A DNA stretch of 42,254 nt, taken from assembly GCA_946629065.1 (NCBI GenBank), contig CAMOXK010000013.1, positions 1-42,254 of the forward strand. The letters run 5' to 3'. Each line of letters begins with the position of its first letter. Position 1 is the first letter of the stretch. A program made the translations under genes and the position numbers. A model generated the notes under the pieces. It had not been told where the DNA came from. It ran no database searches and saw only the letters and a list, made by a program, of their open reading frames with translations. Origin of the DNA: an uncultured Clostridia bacterium. GTDB taxonomy: Bacteria; Bacillota; Clostridia; Oscillospirales; Oscillospiraceae. This document shows, in pieces, positions 8,332 through 16,990 of the stretch.

Positions 8332-9661
8332 ACGCAGAAGGCTTCCCGTGATGCCGCGGACCCTGGATGCCAAGATGATGTACATGCTGCTGCTTTCCCT
8401 GCTGGTGGCCGGAGCGGTGTTCCTCACGGCCTACGGACTGGGAACGCTGCTGCTGAACAAGATCTACATGAGTCCAGAATCCGTGGCCGCGCGCCAGGCG
8501 GAAATCTACTCGGATTTCTCCCGCTATGTGAAGGCAAACCATGTCTCCGGCAGCGACGAGAACGCCGTGACAAACTGGCCGGGAAATGACGAGTACACCA
8601 CCATCCTCATCTACCGGGACGAGGATCTGCCCACAATGGGGGGCTCCCCTGCCATGGGCGGAGGCGCCGCTTATTCCAACGCAAACCGCCTGCAGTACGC
8701 CAGCGAGTACGGCAGACTCTACTCCATGCGCTTTGCTGACGGGATCTATCACATCGCCATCGGTGACAGCAGCCAGGTCCGGGAAGATACGCTGAACCGC
8801 ATTCTGGCGGTGATTCTGGGGGCGGTGTCCTTCCTGGGCGTGATGCTTTGGTATGTGCGGCGACTGACCCGACGGGTCATTCGCCTGTCCCGGGAAGCCG
8901 ACGTCATCGGTGACGGGGATCTGGAAGCGCCCATCACCCTGCAGGGAGAAGACGAGCTGGCTCAGCTGGCCCAGGAGGTGGACAGCATGCGCCACTCCGT
9001 CATCGCCCGCATGTCCGGCGAGCGGAAGGCCTGGGAGGCAAACTCCGAGCTCATCACCGCCATCTCCCATGACATCCGCACCCCCATGACCGCGTTGATC
9101 GGCTATCTGGATCTGCTGAATGAGGATGGCTTCCATGATCCGGAGCGCTCTGGCCGCTTTGCCGCCTCCGCTTATCAGAAAGCCATGGAGCTGAAGGATC
9201 TGACCGACGAGCTTTTCCGCTACTTCCTGGTATTCGGAAGAGCCCAGGTGGAGATGAACAAGGAAGAGCTGGATGGAGGACTGCTGCTGGAGCAGCTGCT
9301 GGGTGAAGCCCAGTTTGATCTGAGCGACGCGGGCTTTCTCATCCAGCGGCAGGATTTTGAGGGCGAATGCAGCATCTATGCCGATCCCCTGTACCTCAAG
9401 CGGGTCCTGGACAATCTGGTTTCCAACCTGAAAAAATACGCGGACAAGTCCCAGCCGGTGGTGTTCCTCACCCAGCTGCAGAACGGGGTGCTTTCCGTCT
9501 GCCTGTCCAATACAGTACGCCGTGACCTGAACCTGGTGGAGAGCACCAAGATCGGTCTTCGCACCTGCGAAAAGATCATGCAGGCGATGGACGGGAGCTT
9601 TTTGGTGGAAAAGGATGAGGATCACTTTGCCGCCACCTTCAGCATGCCGGTCATCAAATAA
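8324..9661 (+). CDS. Sensor histidine kinase
   Basis: A membrane kinase of up to 445 residues. It has two membrane segments (about 20-43 and 158-178) flanking an outside sensor domain of about 110 residues, then a HAMP-like linker, a DHp helix with the phospho-acceptor H249 (AISHDIRTP), an N box (DNLVSNLKKYA) and a G2-like stretch (STKIGLRTCEKI). The classical G1 motif DxGxG is not present; such reduced ATPase domains are common in one Firmicute kinase subgroup, so this is not read as decay. The start shown is TTG at 8324, overlapping the regulator stop; ATG at 8351, preceded by GAAGG, is an alternative. It is the partner of the regulator just upstream. Confidence 0.9.
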   Translation: MTERRRLPVMPRTLDAKMMYMLLLSLLVAGAVFLTAYGLGTLLLNKIYMSPESVAARQAEIYSDFSRYVKANHVSGSDENAVTNWPGNDEYTTILIYRDEDLPTMGGSPAMGGGAAYSNANRLQYASEYGRLYSMRFADGIYHIAIGDSSQVREDTLNRILAVILGAVSFLGVMLWYVRRLTRRVIRLSREADVIGDGDLEAPITLQGEDELAQLAQEVDSMRHSVIARMSGERKAWEANSELITAISHDIRTPMTALIGYLDLLNEDGFHDPERSGRFAASAYQKAMELKDLTDELFRYFLVFGRAQVEMNKEELDGGLLLEQLLGEAQFDLSDAGFLIQRQDFEGECSIYADPLYLKRVLDNLVSNLKKYADKSQPVVFLTQLQNGVLSVCLSNTVRRDLNLVESTKIGLRTCEKIMQAMDGSFLVEKDEDHFAATFSMPVIK

Positions 9662-9670
9662 ATCACAAAA

Positions 9671-9765
9671 AATGAATAGTGAATAGTTACGGTGTCCCTT
9701 TGGGACGGATTTTGATCCATCGCTCTTTCAGAGCGATACCGCAACTATTCACTATTCACTATTAT
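9671..9765. repeat. Short inverted-repeat element (MITE-like) between convergent genes
   Basis: Terminal arms GAATAGTGAATAGTT (9674-9688) and AACTATTCACTATTC (9743-9757) are perfect inverted repeats. With one mismatch they extend inward to 9693 and 9738. The arms are themselves built from the 7-mer GAATAGT. Two smaller hairpins lie inside (9694-9706 and 9719-9737). The element fills nearly all of the 121-base gap between two convergent genes. It encodes nothing and there is no transposase in the window. It could also act as a transcription barrier, although it lacks a T run. Confidence 0.7.
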
Positions 9766-9782
9766 TTCTTCTCTTGAGTCCT

Positions 9783-10220
9783 TTACCAGGCTTCTTCGCC
9801 GTCGAAGCTGCCGCAGGAGCAGCCGCCTCCACAGCTGTCGCCGCAGGAACAGCCGTCTCCGCAGCTGCCGCCACAGGAGCAGCCGCCGCCGGAGGCCTCG
9901 CTGGGGTTCACGGGGAGTCTGCCGGTGACCAGCAGGTCAGAGGCTGTGTCCGCGTCGCCGGAGTAGCCCACGATGGGGACGATGCCGTAGCTGAGCAGCA
10001 GGGCCTTGCCCTCGCCGCCCATGTTGCCGCAGATCACCGCGTCCACTTCCAGCTCACGCATTTTGTCCGCCATGGCCTGATGGCCGGATAGAGCGGAGGT
10101 ATCCACCAGCTTCTTTTCGCACTCGTTCACGTATTCGCCGTACTCATAGACGGCAAACATGGGGCAGTGACCGAAGTGACCGTAGATCTCCCCGTTTTCA
10201 TAAGCAACCGCGATCTTCAC
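9783..10220 (-). CDS. NifX/NifB-like Fe-Mo cofactor domain protein with cysteine-repeat tail
   Basis: A 145-residue protein. Residues 1-105 match the dinitrogenase iron-molybdenum cofactor domain (MKIAVAYENGEIYGHFGHCP at the start). Residues 112-137 carry eight cysteines in two and a half copies of a ten-residue repeat of the form CSCGxSCGxG (C114, 116, 120, 124, 126, 130, 134, 136). The start codon is GTG and overlaps the stop of the upstream ATPase gene by 4 bases. No nitrogenase genes are present; members of this family outside nitrogen fixers usually sit beside Mrp ATPases, as here, and are thought to bind or carry Fe-S or metal clusters. Metal binding by the tail is inference from cysteine spacing. 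Confidence 0.88.
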   Translation of the reverse strand: MKIAVAYENGEIYGHFGHCPMFAVYEYGEYVNECEKKLVDTSALSGHQAMADKMRELEVDAVICGNMGGEGKALLLSYGIVPIVGYSGDADTASDLLVTGRLPVNPSEASGGGCSCGGSCGDGCSCGDSCGGGCSCGSFDGEEAW

Positions 10221-11050
10221 AGGCCCACCTCCTGCTCAATGGCGTCCGCCATGGGGGCGATCTCTTCGCCGGAGACGGATTCCACCTCGCCGGCATCCAC
10301 CATGGTGGCAACCACCGGGTCAATGGGCAGACGGACATAGTGCTTGATATCAAAAGTCTTGGCCACTTCCTCCACCTTGCTGTCGCCAAAGATCTCATGT
10401 CTGGCGCCGCAATCCGGGCACTGGAAGTAGGACATGTTCTCCACAATGCCAAGCACCGGGATCTTCATCATGTTTGCCATGTTGACCGCTTTGGAGACGA
10501 TCATGCTGACCAGGTCCTGGGGCGTGGTGACGATGACCACCCCGTCAATGGGCAGGGACTGGAACACCGTGAGGGGCACGTCGCCGGTTCCGGGAGGCAT
10601 GTCCACAAACATATAGTCCACATCCTGCCAGAGAACGTCCGTCCAGAACTGGGTGACAGCGCCGGCAATGACAGGGCCGCGCCAGACCACAGGCTCGGTG
10701 TCATTCTCCAGGATCAGGTTGATGGACATGATCTGCATGCCGGAATAGGTGGTGACGGGAATGAGGAACTCATCCGTACCGGTGGCCTTTTCGGTGATGC
10801 CGAAGGACTTGGGGATGGAGGGCCCGGTGATGTCCGCGTCCAGGATGGCGCAGCGGTGGCCGCGGCGCTGCATCTCGGAGGCCAGGAGACTGGTGACCAG
10901 GCTCTTGCCGACGCCGCCCTTGCCAGAGACCACGGCGATGACCTTTTTCACGCTGGAATAGGGGTTGAGGCTCTTCAGAAAGCTCTGCGGCTCGTTGCGG
11001 GAAGGGCAGTTTTCGCCGCAGGTGGAGCAATCGTGGGTGCATTCACTCAT
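10217..11050 (-). CDS. mrp: Mrp/NBP35-family Fe-S cluster carrier ATPase
   Basis: A 277-residue cytoplasmic P-loop ATPase. It has an N-terminal cysteine cluster (C4, C8, C11, C15), a deviant Walker A GKGGVGKS at about 43-50, a switch region DMPPGTGD near 150-157, and a CxxC pair (C211, C214) typical of Mrp proteins, which bind a bridging Fe-S cluster at the dimer interface. The start at 11050 is preferred over an in-frame ATG at 11086: AAAGGA precedes it by 9 bases, while 11086 would fall at about the +1 position of the promoter. It is translationally coupled to the NifX-like gene, supporting joint work in Fe-S or metal cofactor handling. Confidence 0.93.
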   Translation of the reverse strand: MSECTHDCSTCGENCPSRNEPQSFLKSLNPYSSVKKVIAVVSGKGGVGKSLVTSLLASEMQRRGHRCAILDADITGPSIPKSFGITEKATGTDEFLIPVTTYSGMQIMSINLILENDTEPVVWRGPVIAGAVTQFWTDVLWQDVDYMFVDMPPGTGDVPLTVFQSLPIDGVVIVTTPQDLVSMIVSKAVNMANMMKIPVLGIVENMSYFQCPDCGARHEIFGDSKVEEVAKTFDIKHYVRLPIDPVVATMVDAGEVESVSGEEIAPMADAIEQEVGL

Positions 11051-11094
11051 ATCGATAAATCCTTTCGTATGATTATTTTTTGCCATCTTTTCCT

Positions 11095-11122
11095 ATTATA
11101 CTCAAAAAGCCCGTTCTGTCAA
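11095..11122 (-). promoter_or_regulatory. Promoter of the mrp-nifX-like operon
   Basis: Read on the minus strand, a perfect TTGACA (11122-11117) and a perfect TATAAT (11100-11095) are separated by 16 bases. Transcription would begin near 11088, which helps fix the mrp start codon at 11050. Confidence 0.85.
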
Positions 11123-11138
11123 ACCCTAAGCGCCTACG

Positions 11139-11168
11139 TTGCCAAACTGGGGGCGATTGTGGTATACT
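11139..11168 (+). promoter_or_regulatory. Promoter of the FHA-FtsW / PBP cluster
   Basis: TTGCCA (11139-11144) and TATACT (11163-11168) are 18 bases apart, with an extended TG before the -10. It is back to back with the mrp promoter, the two -35 elements being 17 bases apart. Confidence 0.7.
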
Positions 11169-11214
11169 AATATAGTTAAGCAGTCAAATCGCATCAGGAA
11201 GGGAGGTCGGCAGA

Positions 11215-12927
11215 GTGCCGAACAGTGAGATGCTTCTGACGCTTTCCCGCGTCGTGATGATCCTGTGCTCGCTGAGCGTGATCATCCGCTGTCTGCGTTC
11301 CATGCTACGGGACCGGTACGACCCGGAGACCTGGGCCTTCCTGAAAATCGGAAAACAGCAGCTGCTGCCGGTGACCCACTGGGAAAACCTGCTGGGCCGT
11401 TCCCGCAGCGCGGACCTGCAGCTGGAGGGGAAAGACATCCGCCGCTTCCACGCGGTGCTGCGCCGCACAGAGGACGGCGCGTGGAGGCTTTTTGATGTGT
11501 TCGGCCGGGGCGGCGTCTGGGTCAACGGCAGCGCCGTCACGCGGGATGGACTTCCCCTCGAGAGCGGAGACGCCATCCGTCTGGGCGGAACCACCCTGCG
11601 CTTTCTGGACGCGGACGAGGCCAGGCGGGAGCGCCTGGATTCCATCCGCAGTCCTGTGGGAAAGCGAGTCTCCCCGGTATTGACGCTTCTGGAGCTTACG
11701 GTGTTCCAGCTCTTTTTGCTGATGCAGCACGCGCTCTCCGCACTGCCGGAGGATCTGCCGGGGATCGCGCTCTCCTTCGCGCTGCTGATCCTGCTGGAGT
11801 GGAGCTGCTTCAACGCCATGCGGGTCATCGGCCGCAGCGGTTTTGAGGCGGAGACCCTGGCCTTTTATCTCACCTCCCTGGGTTTTTCCGTCTGCGCCGC
11901 CTCCGCGCCGGAGGACACGGTGCGGCAGGCACTGATCGCCCTTGTTTCCGTGATCTTATTCCTGCTGGCGGGCATTTGGATGCGGAGCCTCAAAAGGGCG
12001 GAAACATTGCGGCTCCCTGCTGCCCTGCTGGCACTGCTGCTGCTCGCGGCAAATTATGTCCTCGGCTCGGAGATCAATGGTGCCAGAAACTGGATCGTCT
12101 TCGGCGGCTTCTCCTTTCAGCCCTCAGAGCTGGTAAAGGTGGCCTACGTCTATGTGGGCGCCTCCACCCTGGATCGCCTCTACCGCAGGCGGAACCTCTT
12201 CGCTTTCATTGTGTTTTCCGCGATCTGCGTGGGCGTACTGGCCCTGCTGGGGGATTTCGGCACGGCACTGATCTTCTTTGTGACCTTTCTCATCATCTCC
12301 TTCCTGCGCTCAGGCTCCATCGCCACAGTGTTTCTGGCCCTGGCCGGGGCCGGGATGGCGGGAATGCTGGCCGTGAGCGTGAAGCCCCATATTGCGCGGC
12401 GGTTTGCCGTATGGGGACACGTGTGGGAAGACCGCTTTGACGCGGGCTATCAGCAGACCAGGGCCATGTCCGCCGCCGCAGCGGGCGGACTCTTCGGCAA
12501 GGGCGCGGGAGCAGGCTGGCTCCACCAGACGCGAATGAACGCCGCCTCCAACACGGATCTGGTTTTCGGTATCCTGAGCGAAGAGCTTGGGCTGATCATT
12601 GCCCTCTGCAGTATCGCAGCGGTGCTGCTGCTGGCCTTCTTCGCGGTGCGGAGCGCCCGAAACGGCCGCTCCAGCTTCTATGCCATCGGCGCCTGCGCCG
12701 CCACCGGCCTGATGCTGACCCAGCTTTCGCTGAACGTCTTCGGCTCCATGGATCTGCTGCCCTTCACCGGGGTCCCCTTCCCCTTTGTTTCCAAGGGCGG
12801 CAGTTCCCTGCTCTGCTGCTGGCTGCTGCTGGCCTTCATCAAGAGCGCGGACAACCGGAAGGATGCCAGCTTCGCCGTTTCCTCCGGTTTCCTTCCCCGA
12901 AAAGTGAAAAAGGAGGCAAAGGCATGA
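11215..12927 (+). CDS. FtsW/RodA/SpoVE-family glycosyltransferase with N-terminal FHA domain
   Basis: A 570-residue SEDS protein. One membrane segment (about 7-27) precedes a cytoplasmic FHA domain at about 43-131 with its hallmark residues: G61-R62, the R77/H79 region and N104 in GGVWVNG. About ten membrane segments follow, with SEDS signatures GARNWIVFGGFSFQPSELVK and FPFVSKGGSS. SEDS proteins polymerise lipid II glycan chains together with a class B PBP, which is encoded next with a 4-base overlap. FHA domains read phosphothreonine, so the fusion suggests control by a Ser/Thr kinase, although none is in the window. The GTG start is supported by GGGAGG 8 bases upstream. Confidence 0.92.
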   Translation: MPNSEMLLTLSRVVMILCSLSVIIRCLRSMLRDRYDPETWAFLKIGKQQLLPVTHWENLLGRSRSADLQLEGKDIRRFHAVLRRTEDGAWRLFDVFGRGGVWVNGSAVTRDGLPLESGDAIRLGGTTLRFLDADEARRERLDSIRSPVGKRVSPVLTLLELTVFQLFLLMQHALSALPEDLPGIALSFALLILLEWSCFNAMRVIGRSGFEAETLAFYLTSLGFSVCAASAPEDTVRQALIALVSVILFLLAGIWMRSLKRAETLRLPAALLALLLLAANYVLGSEINGARNWIVFGGFSFQPSELVKVAYVYVGASTLDRLYRRRNLFAFIVFSAICVGVLALLGDFGTALIFFVTFLIISFLRSGSIATVFLALAGAGMAGMLAVSVKPHIARRFAVWGHVWEDRFDAGYQQTRAMSAAAAGGLFGKGAGAGWLHQTRMNAASNTDLVFGILSEELGLIIALCSIAAVLLLAFFAVRSARNGRSSFYAIGACAATGLMLTQLSLNVFGSMDLLPFTGVPFPFVSKGGSSLLCCWLLLAFIKSADNRKDASFAVSSGFLPRKVKKEAKA

Positions 12928-14204
12928 AGCAGATTACCAACCGCGCCGTCTCCGTGCTGCTGCTGGCCGCCTTCGTCATCGTGGGAACGCTGCTCTACGT
13001 AATCCGTTTTGTGGACCACGGACAGGACTGGGCAGCGGCCTATTCCCGTGAAAACGCCGGCGCCTCCGGCGCGCTGATCGACCGAAACGGCGTGGTGCTG
13101 GCCTCCTACTCTCCCTATGAGAGTCTGTTTCAGGAGGACGCGGAGCTGCGGCAGGCAAACTACCACGTCACCGGCGACTATTACGGGCGCACCGGAACCG
13201 GACTGCTCACCGATTATCAGGACTATTCTCTGTTCACCGGCACCAGCCGCTCCCAAAACGCGGTGCTGTACCTGAACATCGACAGCGAGCTGAACCGCAG
13301 GGCCTGGCAGGTCCTGGATGGAAGGCCAGGGGCGGTCCTCGTCACAAATTATAAAACCGGGGAGCTTCTGTGCATGGTGTCCTCCCCCACCATCGATCCC
13401 CTGGACGCGGAGCCCGACCCGCCGGAGGGGGCTTATCTCAACCGCTGTCTCTCCGCCAGTTTTGTGCCAGGGTCCGTTTTCAAGCTTGTGACCGCCGCGG
13501 CCGCCATCGAGAAAATGCCGGACCTCAGCGAACGCCGCTTTTTCTGCGAAGGCTCGGTGGAGATTGCAGGCGTCACGATCGTCTGCTCCGGCTATCACGG
13601 AGAGCAGACCTTTGAAGAGGCCCTGTCCAATTCCTGCAACGTGGCCTTCTCTCAGATCGCCATTGAGCTGGGCCAGCAGACTATGGTAAAAAAAGTGCGG
13701 GAACTGGGCTTTCTGGACTCCCAGAGGCTGGACGGGATCCCCTCGGTGGCCGGCAGCTTCCCCACAGACTTTGTAGGCGATCCGGAGCTTGGCTGGGCGG
13801 GTGTGGGCCAATCCACAGACCTTATTTGCCCCTACGCCATGCTGCGCTATGTCTCCGCCATTGCAAACGACGGCGTGCTGCAGGGGCCCCAGCTGGTGCG
13901 GGACGGTTCCACCGGAAGCGCGGAGCGGCTGCTCAAAGCAGAGACCGCCAAGGCGCTGCAGCGGCTGATGCACTACAATGTTATAAATGGCTATGGCGCC
14001 GGGCGCTTTCCCGGACTGGAGCTCTGCGCAAAAACCGGTACCGCCGAGCGGGGCGACGGCAGCAGCAACGCCTGGTTCGTGGGCTTTCTGGCGGATGAAG
14101 AACATCCCTACGCCTTTGTGGTGATGATCGAACGGGGAGGCAGCGGCCTTGGCGCCGCCGGCAGCGCCGCCAACGAGATCCTGCAATTCGCCGTAAACAG
14201 ATAA
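12924..14204 (+). CDS. Class B penicillin-binding protein (PbpA-like transpeptidase)
   Basis: A 426-residue protein with a single N-terminal membrane anchor (about 8-27), a short linker domain and a transpeptidase domain. Catalytic motifs are complete: SVFK (nucleophile S184, K187), S237-C-N239, and K370-T-G. It lacks the long N-terminal region of PBP2/PBP3 and so resembles the compact actinobacterial PbpA type. It crosslinks peptidoglycan outside the membrane, presumably in a complex with the FHA-SEDS protein encoded immediately upstream. The overlap ATGA at 12924-12927 indicates coupled translation. Whether it serves elongation, division or sporulation cannot be read from the sequence. Confidence 0.93.
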   Translation: MKQITNRAVSVLLLAAFVIVGTLLYVIRFVDHGQDWAAAYSRENAGASGALIDRNGVVLASYSPYESLFQEDAELRQANYHVTGDYYGRTGTGLLTDYQDYSLFTGTSRSQNAVLYLNIDSELNRRAWQVLDGRPGAVLVTNYKTGELLCMVSSPTIDPLDAEPDPPEGAYLNRCLSASFVPGSVFKLVTAAAAIEKMPDLSERRFFCEGSVEIAGVTIVCSGYHGEQTFEEALSNSCNVAFSQIAIELGQQTMVKKVRELGFLDSQRLDGIPSVAGSFPTDFVGDPELGWAGVGQSTDLICPYAMLRYVSAIANDGVLQGPQLVRDGSTGSAERLLKAETAKALQRLMHYNVINGYGAGRFPGLELCAKTGTAERGDGSSNAWFVGFLADEEHPYAFVVMIERGGSGLGAAGSAANEILQFAVNR

Positions 14205-14207
14205 AAG

Positions 14208-14233
14208 CGCGCTCGCCCCATAAGGCGTGCGCG
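14208..14233 (+). promoter_or_regulatory. Hairpin abutting the ABC-F ribosome binding site
   Basis: CGCGCTCGCC (14208-14217) pairs with GGCGTGCGCG (14224-14233) with one mismatch. The stem ends directly before the AAGGAG of the ABC-F gene. There is no T run, so it is not an obvious terminator; it might influence translation or separate the PBP and ABC-F messages. Confidence 0.4.
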
Positions 14234-14245
14234 AAGGAGAATACC

Positions 14246-16117
14246 ATGGCAGAAATCACCGTATCGAATTTGATAAAGTCTTTTGAAGTTGGCAGCAATG
14301 TGCTGGACGGGCTGTCCTTCACGGTCAACCCCGGAGAACGGGTGGGCATTCTGGGTCCCAACGGCTGCGGCAAGACTACGCTCTTTCGCATCCTCACCGG
14401 AGCGCTGGACTACGACGAAGGGCAGATCAGCATTACCCCGGGCAAGCGTATCGGCCTCATTTCCCAGATCCCGGTATTCCCGGAGGGCTGGCGGACAGAG
14501 GACGTGCTGCTCTCCGCCCAGGCCAGGCTCACCCGCATGAGCGAGCGGATGGAGGAGCTCACCGCCCGGATGGAGGAGGACGCCTCCCCCGCCCTGCTGC
14601 AGGAATACGACCGGCTCTCCGACGACTACCGGCGGCTTGGCGGCTACACCATGGACAGCGACCGCAACCGGGTGGCAAACGGCCTGCAGATCCCCGCAGC
14701 CCAGCGGGAACAGCTCTTCGACAGCCTCTCCGGCGGGGAGAAAACCCGGGTGAACCTGGCAAGGCTCATTCTGGAGGACACGGACATCCTGCTGCTGGAC
14801 GAGCCCACCAACCACCTGGACCTGCGGGCCACAGAGTGGCTGGAGGATTACATCCTGCACTTCAAGGGCACCGTCCTCGCCATCAGCCACGACCGCTACT
14901 TCCTGGACCGGATCGCCCAGCGCTGCATCGAGATCAACGAGGGCAAGGCCGAGCTCTACAGCGGCAACTACAGCTTCTATGTGCAGGAGCGGCAGAGGCG
15001 CTTTGAGGAAAAGCTGAAGCAGTATGAAAAGGACCAGGCCAAGATCGAGCAGCTCCAGCGGGCCGCCGAGCAGATGCACCTCTGGGCCTTCATGGGAGCG
15101 GACAAGCTGCACAAGCGGGCCTTTGCCATGGAAAAGCGCATCGAAAAGCTGCAGACCAGCGAGAAACCGAAAGAGCAGAAAAAGCTCTCGGTAAAGTTCA
15201 AAGAACGGGAGTTCAACGGCGACGAGGTGCTGGTCTGCGAAGGGCTGCAAAAGTCCTATGGGGAGAAGACGCTCTTCCACGATCTCTCCCTCACCGTCAC
15301 CGGCGGAGAGCGGATCGCCCTCATCGGCGATAACGGCACCGGAAAGACCAGCCTGCTCAAGCTCATCATGAACCAGGAGACGCCGGATGCGGGCTATCTC
15401 TACCACGGGCCTGCCGTCCGCAGCGCCTATCTGCCCCAGATCGTGCAATTCTCCCTGGATTCCCGGTCCGCGCTGGACACCATGCTCTATGACTGCCGCT
15501 GCCAGCCCCAGGAGGCCCGAGATCGGCTTGCCGCCTTCGGCTTTCGAGGCGAGGATGTGTTCACGCCGGTTGGCGCCCTCTCCGGCGGCGAACGGAGCCG
15601 TCTGAAGCTCTGCATGCTCATGGGCGGGGATATCAACTTCCTGATCCTGGACGAGCCCACCAACCACCTGGATATCGCCAGCCGGGAGTGGATGGAGGAT
15701 GCCCTGTCGGATTACGAGCAAACCCTGCTCTTCGTCTCCCACGACCGCTATTTCATCGAAAAGTTCGCCACCCGGATCTGGGCCCTGCGGGACGGAGAGA
15801 TCACGGATTTCCGGGGCGGCTACAGGGAATACTGCGCCTGGCGGGAACGGCAGGACCAGCTGCGTCTGACCGCCGCGCAGCCAAAACAGGAGAAGAAGGA
15901 AGAAAAGAAAAAGCCCCATCAGCCAAACAGCGAAAAGCAGATCGCCAAGACCGAGCGGGAGATCGCCCGGCTGGAGGAAAAGATCGCCGCGCTGGACAAG
16001 GAGGCAGAGGAAAACGGGGCCGATTACCAGAAGCTGATGGAGATCAGCGCGGAGCGGGAAGAACTGGACGAGCAGCTGATGGCCCTGTATGAGAAATGGG
16101 AGGAACTGCATGGATAA
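14246..16117 (+). CDS. ABC-F family ATPase
   Basis: A 623-residue cytoplasmic protein with two ATPase cassettes and no membrane segments. Cassette 1 has Walker A GPNGCGKT near residue 38, signature LSGGE near 160 and LLLDEPTNHLD. A charged linker (about 240-310) follows. Cassette 2 has GDNGTGKT, LSGGERSR and LILDEPTNHLD. A Lys/Glu-rich coiled coil (about 550-620) ends the protein, as in the YdiF/Uup-like branch. Members act on ribosomes, some relieving stalls or protecting against antibiotics; which role applies here cannot be told. The ATG follows GAAGGAG. It overlaps the next gene by 8 bases. Confidence 0.93.
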   Translation: MAEITVSNLIKSFEVGSNVLDGLSFTVNPGERVGILGPNGCGKTTLFRILTGALDYDEGQISITPGKRIGLISQIPVFPEGWRTEDVLLSAQARLTRMSERMEELTARMEEDASPALLQEYDRLSDDYRRLGGYTMDSDRNRVANGLQIPAAQREQLFDSLSGGEKTRVNLARLILEDTDILLLDEPTNHLDLRATEWLEDYILHFKGTVLAISHDRYFLDRIAQRCIEINEGKAELYSGNYSFYVQERQRRFEEKLKQYEKDQAKIEQLQRAAEQMHLWAFMGADKLHKRAFAMEKRIEKLQTSEKPKEQKKLSVKFKEREFNGDEVLVCEGLQKSYGEKTLFHDLSLTVTGGERIALIGDNGTGKTSLLKLIMNQETPDAGYLYHGPAVRSAYLPQIVQFSLDSRSALDTMLYDCRCQPQEARDRLAAFGFRGEDVFTPVGALSGGERSRLKLCMLMGGDINFLILDEPTNHLDIASREWMEDALSDYEQTLLFVSHDRYFIEKFATRIWALRDGEITDFRGGYREYCAWRERQDQLRLTAAQPKQEKKEEKKKPHQPNSEKQIAKTEREIARLEEKIAALDKEAEENGADYQKLMEISAEREELDEQLMALYEKWEELHG

Positions 16118-16979
16118 AAAGATCATCCTTCGATATTTTGTGCCCGCCGGGGTCCTGGGGCTTGCGGCGGTGGTGCTGGCCCGCTTTGCCATGGGCTGGC
16201 TGCCCTATCCCTTCCTGGCCGCGGGGTTGATCCTGGCCGGGATCGGCGTGATCAAAATGAAGCCGGGCTGGGCCCTCTCCTCCGGCGGGCTGCTGGCTAT
16301 GGCCATGGCCCTGCGCTTCGCGGCACGGGGCTATGCCTGGTGGGGCTACGCCCTTGCCTTCGCGGCGGCGCTCATCGTGCTGCACCACTTTTTGCCGGTG
16401 AAGCTCTGGCGGGTTGTGGTCGTGCTGATGTGCATCGGGATCCTCTATTTCTGCGTGGTGGAGAGCTTTATCATCCGCTCCGCCAGAACGGACAAGGACC
16501 CTGAGCGGGGCTACCTCATCGTGCTGGGCGCTGCGGTCTATAAGGACCAGCCTTCCCTGACCCTGGTGCGGCGGCTGGAGGGCGCGCTGGACTATCTGCA
16601 TACATATCCGGATAGCGTGGCCATCGTCTCCGGCGGCATGGGGCCGGGTGAAACGATCACCGAGGCCAAGGCCATGCACGATTGGCTGATCGACAACGGG
16701 ATCCCGGAGGAGCGGGTCCTGATGGAGGACAAAGCCACCTCCACCCAGGAAAACCTGGCTTTCTCCTTCCGGATCATCCGGGAGCGAGGCGACGAGCCGG
16801 ACGGGAACGTGGCCATCGTCTCCAGCGCCTATCACCTGTACCGGGCCAAGGAGATGGCAAGGCTCCAGGGCGTGGAGGCCGCCGGGGTGGCGGCTCCCTG
16901 GGGATATTTCTTCGTGATGCTCAACTACTTCATCCGCGAAGCCTTCGGGGTGACCCATCTCTGGGTCTTCGGCAATTAA
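16110..16979 (+). CDS. YdcF/SanA-like DUF218 membrane protein
   Basis: A 289-residue protein. The first 115 residues hold four closely spaced hydrophobic segments. The rest is a DUF218 domain with LIVLGAAVYKDQPSLTLVRRL, the glycine-rich SGGMGPGETITEA, and a late SSAYHLYRAKEMAR stretch that contains the conserved histidine. YdcF/SanA proteins are linked to envelope integrity, but the biochemical activity is unclear. The start at 16110 (MDKKIILRYF) overlaps the end of the ABC-F gene; the upstream in-frame extension only shadows that gene. Confidence 0.85.
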   Translation: MDKKIILRYFVPAGVLGLAAVVLARFAMGWLPYPFLAAGLILAGIGVIKMKPGWALSSGGLLAMAMALRFAARGYAWWGYALAFAAALIVLHHFLPVKLWRVVVVLMCIGILYFCVVESFIIRSARTDKDPERGYLIVLGAAVYKDQPSLTLVRRLEGALDYLHTYPDSVAIVSGGMGPGETITEAKAMHDWLIDNGIPEERVLMEDKATSTQENLAFSFRIIRERGDEPDGNVAIVSSAYHLYRAKEMARLQGVEAAGVAAPWGYFFVMLNYFIREAFGVTHLWVFGN

Positions 16980-16990
16980 GGAGGATCGAC

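Noticed and set aside
8324-9661. Histidine kinase as a decayed gene because the G1 motif is missing.
   Set aside because: The frame is intact, H249 and the N box are present, and reduced ATPase motifs of this sort are typical of one Firmicute kinase subgroup.
9783-11050. Nitrogen fixation locus.
   Set aside because: Only a NifX-like domain and an Mrp ATPase are present; this pair is common in anaerobes without nitrogenase.
16682-16990. A longer form of the DUF1292 protein starting inside the YdcF-like gene.
   Set aside because: The extra part is an out-of-frame shadow of the YdcF-like gene; AAGGAGG marks the ATG at 16991.
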